A DNA stretch of 64,000 bases, taken from positions 124,001 to 188,000 of the forward strand of contig CAYIYZ010000001.1 of NCBI GenBank assembly GCA_964367935.1, written 5' to 3'. Origin of the DNA: Scatomorpha sp964367935 (lineage in GTDB: Bacteria; Bacillota; Clostridia; Oscillospirales; Oscillospiraceae). The notes beneath the pieces were generated by a model. That model did no database searches, had not been told where the DNA came from, and saw only the letters and a list, made by a program, of their open reading frames with translations. Made by a program: the position numbers and the translations under genes. This document shows, in pieces, positions 58,222 to 64,000 of this stretch (position 1 is the first letter of the stretch; each line of letters starts with the position of its first letter).

Positions 58222-59064
58222 TTGAAGGACTATATAAAGAAAAACGGAATAAAGCTCGCCGCCTTAGTTTTGGCGGCGGCGGTTTTCATGCTTGTGTCGT
58301 CACGTGTAATAAGCGGTACGGCAGGTTTCATGACTAATATGGTCGGTATGGTGCGTGTCCCCTTACAGACGGCGGCAACCGCATTGTCTGACTGGGTCGG
58401 CGACGTTTACGGCTATTTGTATGAGTACGATAACTTGGTAGCGGAGAACGAGGCTTTGCGTATAGAGCTTGCAGAGGCAGAGGCGAGGGCGAGGGCCGGA
58501 GACGATGCGCTGGAGGAAAATGAGCGACTTCGTGAGCTTCTCGGCTACTTGGATCCGAGCGCAAATTATGTGACGGAGTCTGCACGTATAGTATCGTGGA
58601 GCTCATCTAACTGGACGACGGCAATGACTATAAGCAAGGGTTCCGATCATGGTTTGGAGCTCGGTGACGGTGTAATGACGGAGTACGGTGCCTTTGTTGG
58701 ACAAGTGACGGAGCTTGGCGATACATGGGCTACGGTCAGCACTGTAACGGACGTTGACACGAGCGTGGGAGCGCTTGTCGGCGAGGATGGCGCTGTTGCA
58801 ATGGTGGTCGGCAACTTTGCACTCATGCAGGAGGGACAGGTAATGCTGAATTACTTGGCTGAGGGTGCGCAGATGTTCCTTGACGATGTGATAATGACCT
58901 CGGGTATGGGTGGAAATATACCGCAGGGTCTTATGATAGGCACTATAAGCTCCGTTCAAACCGAGGCGGGCGGACAGGTTGAGTACGGTATCATAGAGCC
59001 GACATGCGACTTTGACTCTTTGGTACAAGTATTTGTTATAAAAGACTTTGAAGTGGTGGAGTAA
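58222..59064 (+). CDS. mreC: Rod shape-determining protein MreC
   Basis: A 280-aa bitopic protein: membrane helix at about 10-30, a coiled coil (about 70-105, LVAENEALRIELAEAEARA) and the tandem beta-barrel domain with the MreC motifs GLELGDGVMTEYGAFVGQV and TSGMGGNIPQGLMIGTI. It links the elongation PBP to the cytoskeleton and MreD. Start is TTG 58222, two bases after maf. Confidence 0.94.
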   Translation: MKDYIKKNGIKLAALVLAAAVFMLVSSRVISGTAGFMTNMVGMVRVPLQTAATALSDWVGDVYGYLYEYDNLVAENEALRIELAEAEARARAGDDALEENERLRELLGYLDPSANYVTESARIVSWSSSNWTTAMTISKGSDHGLELGDGVMTEYGAFVGQVTELGDTWATVSTVTDVDTSVGALVGEDGAVAMVVGNFALMQEGQVMLNYLAEGAQMFLDDVIMTSGMGGNIPQGLMIGTISSVQTEAGGQVEYGIIEPTCDFDSLVQVFVIKDFEVVE

Positions 59065-59069
59065 TCCGG

Positions 59070-59585
59070 ATGATTTTTGACCTAATAAATTTCAAAACCA
59101 TACGTCGCCTGTTTCTGTATACCGGATATATTTTTCTCTGCTTTTTAGCTCAGGAGCTGATATTTTCACGTATAGAGATTTTCGGGGTAAATCCGGGTAT
59201 ACTGCCGGCGGCAATAGTGGCGGTCTCGGTGTTTGAGGGCGGCATAAGGGGCGGCGTGTTTGGCTTACTCTTGGGAATGCTCGGCGACATTAGCTACGGT
59301 AACACTGTTCTATTTACCGTCATTTTCCCTTTTATCGGTTTCTTAGCCGGCGCTGTGTCGGAGTTTTATACACCCAAGAGCTATTTTGGATTTCTGTATC
59401 TGACACTTGGGGGCCTTTTTGTAACGGCGTTTGCACAAGGCTTTGTGCTTTTGGTGTTCATGCCGGATCAGAGCTTATTTGCAATAATAGTCGAGGGCAC
59501 GAAAGAAATAATCATTTCAATGATACCATCGGCGGCACTGTTTGTGCCCTGTCGGGAGATATACGAGGCAAACACACCCATTTAG
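59070..59585 (+). CDS. mreD: Rod shape-determining protein MreD
   Basis: A 171-aa membrane protein with about five helices, typical of MreD (EGGIRGGVFGLLLGMLGDI in the middle). It bridges MreC and the cell-wall synthase complex. Six bases after mreC and 12 before mrdA, confirming the elongasome operon. Confidence 0.9.
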   Translation: MIFDLINFKTIRRLFLYTGYIFLCFLAQELIFSRIEIFGVNPGILPAAIVAVSVFEGGIRGGVFGLLLGMLGDISYGNTVLFTVIFPFIGFLAGAVSEFYTPKSYFGFLYLTLGGLFVTAFAQGFVLLVFMPDQSLFAIIVEGTKEIIISMIPSAALFVPCREIYEANTPI

Positions 59586-59597
59586 AAAGGACGAACT

Positions 59598-61703
59598 ATG
59601 AAAAAAACCTTAGGCAGTGGCAGACTATTTTTTATGGCAATAACATTTACTGTAATGCTCGTAGTGTACGGCGTATCTCTGTACAGGCTACAGATAATAC
59701 AGGGCGAGGCGTATTACGAGGCGAGCATGAACAATATCGTTACGACGCAGACGGTAACCGCTGCACGTGGTGATATTTTGGACAGGTACGGTAGGGTTCT
59801 TGTATCTAACAAGGACGTTTATAATGTAAAATTAAATGACAATAAGCTGTTCGAGGACGGTAATAACTCGAATCAGATGATATTAGAAATGGTAAGTATG
59901 GTGGGTAGCGTCGGTGATACGTATACGGACGAGTTGCCTGTTACCATGGAGCCACCGTTTGAGTACCGAGCGATGTCGGACATAGAGCGTACGAGGCTGG
60001 AGGCGTATTTGATGGACAGGGGTATGCCCCTCGATACTACAGCGGTGGAGCTTATGAGCTATTTCCGCACACGTTACGAGATAGATAACAACTATACGGC
60101 CGCAGATATGCGTACGATAGCCGGTGTGCGTTACGAGATAAACTCACGTTATTCACCGAGCTCGCCGAGCTCCCCCTATATATTCGTTCAGGATGCCTCG
60201 ACCGACCTCATTTCACTGCTTTTGGAGGAGTATGGCGATATAATCGTGGTAGAGACTTCGTTCATACGAGTGTACGAGACGGAGTATGCTGCGCATTTGC
60301 TTGGCTATGTGGGCATGATGGATGCAGATGAGTATGAGCGCTACTCGCAGACGGGCGAGTACTCTATGGACGCTATAGTTGGTAAAGACGGAGTTGAGTT
60401 TGCGTTTGAGGAGTATTTGCACGGTGTAGACGGCAGTATGCAGACGATAAGCACCTCGACGGGCACGGTGACGAATACGAGCTATATAGAAGAACCCATA
60501 CCGGGCAACCATGTGTACTTGACGATAGACGGTTTGTTGCAGGAAGCTACGGAGCGTGCTTTGGAGTCGGGTGTAGTCTGGTTGCAGGCGGATAGGGAGG
60601 CTCAGAACGCCAAGGCAGTGGCGGAGAACAGGCTTGAGGATGTTATCATCGACGATATACAGGGAGCGGCGGCAGTGGTCGTGAAGGTGGACACGGGCGA
60701 GCCTTTGGCTATAGCGAGTTATCCTACGTTTGACCTTTCAACATTAACGGAAGACTGGTCGGAGCTCTTGGTGGCTGAGAACAATCCTTTGTTCAACCGT
60801 GCTTTGGGCGGTGCATATGCGCCGGGTTCGACGTTTAAGCCGGTCACGTTCATAGCGGCATTAACGGAAGGTATAATCAATACGGAAACAAGGATAGACT
60901 GTGAGGGCGTGTACAGGGAGTACGAGGACGCAGGTTATGCGCCTACGTGTTGGATATGGGACGATGGCATGACGCACGCTGATCTTAACGTGACGGAGGC
61001 CTTGCGTGACTCCTGTAACTACTTTACCTATGTTGTGGGCAACGACTTGGGCGTTGATATCATGGGCGAATTTGCGCATGATTTCGGTTTAGGTGTAGAG
61101 ACCGGCATAGAGCTGACCGAGGCCGAGGGCAACATGGCAAATCAGGAAAACCACTTTGAGTACGCCGGTGCGGAATGGCGTATAGGTGATACTTTGCAGG
61201 CCGGCATAGGGCAGTCGGACTCATTGTTCACGCCCATTCAGCTTGCGGAGTATGCGGCGGCCTTGGCAAACGGCGGCACACGTTATTCTTCGTCCATACT
61301 AAAGGACGTGCGCAGTTACGATTATGCGGATAGCCTTTACGCGCACGAACCCGAGGTATTGTCTAAGGTAGATACAGCGGACTATAACTTTGCAGCTATA
61401 CAAGAGGGCATGTACCTCGTGGCGCATGACCCCATGGGCTCGGCGTACTTTGATTTCTATGATTATCCTATAACGGTGGCGGCAAAAACAGGCACATCAC
61501 AGCTCGGTGAGGATAAGACGAATAATGCTGTATTCATAGCATATGCACCTTATGAGAACCCTGAGATAGCAGTGGCTATAGTCGTGGAGCGCGGTGCTGC
61601 GGGTAGTGCGGCAGGCTCTATAGCGAGGGATATATTCGACGCTTATTTCAGCTCACAGGAGAGCTACGGCACTAGTGAGAGCGAGAGCGAACTGTTGAAG
61701 TAG
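59598..61703 (+). CDS. mrdA: Elongation penicillin-binding protein 2 (MrdA-type transpeptidase)
   Basis: A 701-aa class B PBP: membrane helix at about 12-30, pedestal domain with AARGDILDRYGRVLVSN, and the transpeptidase domain with SxxK in YAPGSTFKPVTFIAAL, SxN in RDSCNYFTY and KTG in AAKTGTSQLGE. It crosslinks lateral-wall peptidoglycan and is a beta-lactam target. GAAAGGACG precedes ATG 59598. RodA, its glycosyltransferase partner, is not in the window. Confidence 0.95.
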   Translation: MKKTLGSGRLFFMAITFTVMLVVYGVSLYRLQIIQGEAYYEASMNNIVTTQTVTAARGDILDRYGRVLVSNKDVYNVKLNDNKLFEDGNNSNQMILEMVSMVGSVGDTYTDELPVTMEPPFEYRAMSDIERTRLEAYLMDRGMPLDTTAVELMSYFRTRYEIDNNYTAADMRTIAGVRYEINSRYSPSSPSSPYIFVQDASTDLISLLLEEYGDIIVVETSFIRVYETEYAAHLLGYVGMMDADEYERYSQTGEYSMDAIVGKDGVEFAFEEYLHGVDGSMQTISTSTGTVTNTSYIEEPIPGNHVYLTIDGLLQEATERALESGVVWLQADREAQNAKAVAENRLEDVIIDDIQGAAAVVVKVDTGEPLAIASYPTFDLSTLTEDWSELLVAENNPLFNRALGGAYAPGSTFKPVTFIAALTEGIINTETRIDCEGVYREYEDAGYAPTCWIWDDGMTHADLNVTEALRDSCNYFTYVVGNDLGVDIMGEFAHDFGLGVETGIELTEAEGNMANQENHFEYAGAEWRIGDTLQAGIGQSDSLFTPIQLAEYAAALANGGTRYSSSILKDVRSYDYADSLYAHEPEVLSKVDTADYNFAAIQEGMYLVAHDPMGSAYFDFYDYPITVAAKTGTSQLGEDKTNNAVFIAYAPYENPEIAVAIVVERGAAGSAAGSIARDIFDAYFSSQESYGTSESESELLK

Positions 61704-61748
61704 TCGTGGGTGAAGCCAACATAGTGAAAAGTAAATAGTGAAATTTTT

Positions 61749-61778
61749 ATTACCCACGAGGTATGTCTCGTGGGTAAT
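61749..61778 (+). terminator. Hairpin after mrdA, probable terminator
   Basis: ATTACCCACGAG/CTCGTGGGTAAT with a 6-nt loop. The 3' flank is A-rich rather than T-rich, so efficiency is uncertain. Confidence 0.5.
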
Positions 61779-61788
61779 AAAATAAAAC

Positions 61789-61817
61789 TTGAAGTTTTTG
61801 TGTAAAAAGTGTATAAT
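61789..61817 (+). promoter_or_regulatory. Promoter of the mgsA-like gene
   Basis: TTGAAG (61789-61794), 17-bp spacer, TATAAT (61812-61817), 43 bp before the TTG start codon. Confidence 0.82.
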
Positions 61818-61859
61818 ATGCAGTGTGTATTCAATTTTAAATGAAGCGGAGGGTTAGCT

Positions 61860-62264
61860 TTGAATATAGCGATAATGGCAGATGACGGAAAGAAAGAATT
61901 GATGGTGCAATTTTGCATAGCATATTGCGGCATATTGGCCGGGCACAGCATCTGTGGAACGAGCACAACCGGCCGCATGGTAAGTGAAGCTACTGGCCTT
62001 AGTGTGTCGCTGTTTCTGCATGATAAGCAGGGCGTACAGCAGATAGGCGCACGAATAGCATATGATGAGATAGATCTTGTCCTTTATTTTTCAGATCCGA
62101 TGAACCCCGATGGTTTTGACGGCATCAATAAGATAGCAAGGCTCTGTGACCAGCATCAGATACCTATGGCTACAAACGCTGCGACGGCAGAGGTTCTAAT
62201 ACAGGGACTGAAGCGTGGCGATTTGGACTGGCGTGATATAGTCAATCCGAAGAAGAAGCGCTAA
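61860..62264 (+). CDS. Divergent methylglyoxal synthase homologue
   Basis: A 134-aa protein aligned with MgsA over its full length (MNIAIMADDGKKELMVQFCI, the TTGRMVSEATGL loop, FSDPMN, QIPMATNAATAEVLIQGL and DWRDIVNP). Key residues differ from the E. coli and Bacillus enzymes: the His after the first strand is Asp (ADDGKK), the GPLGGDQQ phosphate loop is HDKQGVQQ, and the PHDPD/PHEPD segment with the catalytic His is replaced by PDGFDG. The canonical reaction (dihydroxyacetone phosphate to methylglyoxal) is therefore doubtful. TTG start with GGAGGG upstream. Confidence 0.85.
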   Translation: MNIAIMADDGKKELMVQFCIAYCGILAGHSICGTSTTGRMVSEATGLSVSLFLHDKQGVQQIGARIAYDEIDLVLYFSDPMNPDGFDGINKIARLCDQHQIPMATNAATAEVLIQGLKRGDLDWRDIVNPKKKR

Positions 62265-62288
62265 AATTTATAATAAGAGGTGCGGTAT

Positions 62289-63098
62289 ATGGACACTCTG
62301 ACGCAGAAGAACAAGAAGATAGTCGAAGACTTTTACTATGCCTACGGTATAGAGAAGAATGTGGAGAAATGCAGGACTTTTTTCGGCGACACCTATATCC
62401 AGCATAATCCGCATGTACAAGACGGTGTGGATCATTTTCTGCGCTTCGTTAATTTTAGACACACTCATTACAATCAGGGCCGCAATAATCCAAAGCTTGT
62501 AATAGCCGAGGGTGACAAGGTCATGATCCATGTGCATTCGGTGCTGACACCGGGTGAGCCGGGTCGTAACTTGGTCGACACCTTCCGAGTTGAGGACGGT
62601 AAGGTCATAGAGCATTGGGACGTGATAGAGAATATCGACGTTTTGAAGTTTCCGCCCAACCATGACAATGGTTTCTTCAACGAGCAGGGCGCGAATATTC
62701 TGACCGACTTGGATAAGACGGCTGAGAACAAAAAGCTCGTGACGGAATTTTACCATGCACTTGCTGTGGAGAAGGATTGCGAGAAGGTCGCTGCATATGT
62801 GAGCGATGATTTCATAGAGCATCATCCCAAGATGCTTGACGGTAAGGCGAGTTTGTTAAATCTCGTGGCATACCGCAAAGAACGTTTCCCGAATGCGAGA
62901 AATGAGATTAAAGTAACGGTAGCGGAGGGCAACCTAGTCGGTTTCCATGTGTATTCGGTACTGGGCGAGGGCGCACCGGAACGCAATCTTGTCGACATTT
63001 TCAGAGTTGAGAACGGTAAGATAGCCGAACATTGGGGCACAGCGCAGAATATAGAAACCCTACTGTTCCCGCCTATCAATAATAACGGGCTTTATTAG
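62289..63098 (+). CDS. Tandem SnoaL/NTF2-like protein
   Basis: A 269-aa protein made of two similar SnoaL-like domains, about 1-130 and 140-269. Each starts NKK-(I/L)V-x-(D/E)FY, has a QHNP or EHHP motif and the core NLVDxFRVExGKxxEHW, and ends in LxFPP. These cone-shaped folds bind small hydrophobic ligands; single-domain relatives include polyketide cyclases and aldol-type enzymes. ATG 62289 follows AGAGGTG, 24 bp after the mgsA-like gene, so the two probably form a transcript. Substrate unknown; a duplicated fusion is less common than the single domain. Confidence 0.82.
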   Translation: MDTLTQKNKKIVEDFYYAYGIEKNVEKCRTFFGDTYIQHNPHVQDGVDHFLRFVNFRHTHYNQGRNNPKLVIAEGDKVMIHVHSVLTPGEPGRNLVDTFRVEDGKVIEHWDVIENIDVLKFPPNHDNGFFNEQGANILTDLDKTAENKKLVTEFYHALAVEKDCEKVAAYVSDDFIEHHPKMLDGKASLLNLVAYRKERFPNARNEIKVTVAEGNLVGFHVYSVLGEGAPERNLVDIFRVENGKIAEHWGTAQNIETLLFPPINNNGLY

Positions 63099-63118
63099 AA
63101 TGGACAAAACCTACTATG

Positions 63119-63144
63119 GGCGTGAGACATCTCACGCCTGTTTT
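63119..63144 (+). terminator. Terminator before hisS
   Basis: GGCGTGAG/CTCACGCC with an ACAT loop followed by TGTTTTT. Confidence 0.82.
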
Positions 63145-63179
63145 TATGAAAAACAGAATGTGCGAATGGAGCGATAAAG

Positions 63180-64000
63180 ATGGAGAGAGTAACACCACGT
63201 ACGCTGTCGGGCTTTATGGAACTACTGCCCGAGCAACAGGCGAAGATGGAGATAATGCGTGAGGCATTACGCAATAGTTATGCGCTGTTTGGTTTCACAC
63301 CTTTGGACACTGCCGCAATACAGTCGGCAGAGGTGCTGCTCGCTAAGGGCAGCGGTGAGACGGAAAAGCAGATATATAGGTTTATGAAGGGCGATAATGA
63401 TCTCGCACTTCGTTTTGATTTGACGGTACCGCTCGCTAAGTATGTAGCGGCGAACTACGGTAAGCTGACATTCCCGTTTAGGCGTTATCAGATAGGTAAG
63501 GCATGGCGAGGCGAAAGGGCGCAGAGGGGACGTTTCCGTGAATTTTATCAGGCTGATATAGATATAATAGGTGACGGCAGTTTAGACAGCATGAATGATG
63601 CTGAAATTCCGGCTGTTATCTGCCACAGTTTCCGCAGTTTGGGTCTGAGTCGCTTTACGATACGCTTCAATAACCGCAAGGTTCTAAACGGCTTCTTTGC
63701 GATGCTCGGCATTGAGGGAGCGAGTGCGGGCGAGGCTATGCGCACTATAGATAAGATAGAGAAGATAGGCAGGGATAAGACGCTGATTCTTCTGATAAAC
63801 GACTGTAATATGACGGAGACACTGGCAAACGAGCTTTTGGACTTTATCTCTTTTGAAGGCACGACGGCGCAAAAGATAGAGATGTTGGAGGGTCGATGCG
63901 GTGTAAATACGCTCTATGACGAGGGCGTAGCTGAGCTTAGGCGCATGACGGAATGTTTGCCTTCCTTTGGCGTGGAGGCGACAAATTTCATGCTCGACCT
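63180..64000 (+). CDS. hisS: Histidyl-tRNA synthetase (3' end outside the window)
   Basis: The frame from ATG 63180 stays open to the window end (273 codons). It shows the class II motifs of HisRS: a TPRTLSGFMELLPEQQ N-terminus, RFDLTVPLAKYVA, motif 2 FRRYQIGKAWRGERAQRGR and FREFYQADIDIIG. GGAG lies 8 bp upstream. HisZ, the paralogue in histidine biosynthesis, is less likely because the motif 2 region follows HisRS, but the histidine-A motifs lie beyond the edge. Confidence 0.9.
   Translation, partial: MERVTPRTLSGFMELLPEQQAKMEIMREALRNSYALFGFTPLDTAAIQSAEVLLAKGSGETEKQIYRFMKGDNDLALRFDLTVPLAKYVAANYGKLTFPFRRYQIGKAWRGERAQRGRFREFYQADIDIIGDGSLDSMNDAEIPAVICHSFRSLGLSRFTIRFNNRKVLNGFFAMLGIEGASAGEAMRTIDKIEKIGRDKTLILLINDCNMTETLANELLDFISFEGTTAQKIEMLEGRCGVNTLYDEGVAELRRMTECLPSFGVEATNFMLD

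Noticed and set aside
63099..63179. T-box leader before hisS
   Set aside because: Only 81 bp separate the genes, holding one short terminator hairpin; no specifier stem or T-box sequence is visible.

Overview
The window looks like one chromosomal stretch of a Gram-positive, endospore-lineage Clostridia bacterium (Firmicutes). The evidence is a SpoVT-type regulator, a SpoIIQ-like M23 protein, CIRCE-controlled hrcA-grpE-dnaK-dnaJ, a DnaD/DnaI helicase-loading pair, an archaeal-type ProRS and near-consensus sigma-A promoters with 17-bp spacers. Ile is written mostly with ATA, even in dnaK and proS. I see no rRNA, tRNA, CRISPR array, phage or transposase gene, so genus is not assigned.

Layout. 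1-7.4 kb: phoU (cut by the window edge), a PhoB/PhoR pair and the heat-shock operon. 7.4-16.3 kb: spoVT, a PVES-linker lipoprotein, TrkH/TrkA potassium uptake, an exonuclease, ddl-murF and an HD-GYP protein. 16.4-21.0 kb: a NitT/TauT-type ABC transporter, then an ECF S-component/P-loop kinase pair facing a MerR gene across a 19-bp-spacer promoter. 21.6-32.0 kb: malic enzyme and fumarase divergent over a perfect 15-bp palindrome, uppP, a dacF-type carboxypeptidase, an orphan comEA translated into a two-component system, an M24 peptidase, a small DxDxDG-repeat secreted protein and proS. 32.1-34.0 kb: an AT-richer two-gene insert (membrane protein plus membrane-anchored XRE regulator). 34.0-46.1 kb: M23 protein, the glycolytic operon pgk-tpiA-gpmI-eno, a GT2, a flavodoxin-like protein and an MFP/RND efflux operon. 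46.2-53.4 kb: a BaiF/CaiB-like CoA-transferase with an SDR, a sigma/anti-sigma pair, thioredoxin-CcdA, a YczE-like membrane protein and a DtxR-family regulator. 53.4-64 kb: dnaD-dnaI, a U32 protein, maf-mreC-mreD-mrdA, a divergent methylglyoxal-synthase homologue, a tandem SnoaL-like protein and hisS running off the end.

The most unusual signal is non-coding. A family of hairpin-rich elements starts near CAG-CTTGTCAAAAAA, ends in CAGTCTA, and sits directly against intrinsic terminators. At two loci (21.1-21.6 and 51.9-52.1 kb) the whole terminator hairpin is present as a direct duplicate on both sides of the element. A diverged case (46.1-46.6 kb) shows the same duplication around a 63-aa membrane ORF. 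A fourth locus (32.1-34.0 kb) has element ends bracketing the AT-rich regulator module. This suggests mobile, sometimes cargo-carrying elements that insert at terminators and duplicate them. Two further intergenic repeat families (a GTAGGGGCG palindrome family and a GGGGTCTTGGGGCAAAGCCC family) are also scattered here. The BaiF-like CoA-transferase/SDR pair is the best metabolic lead.
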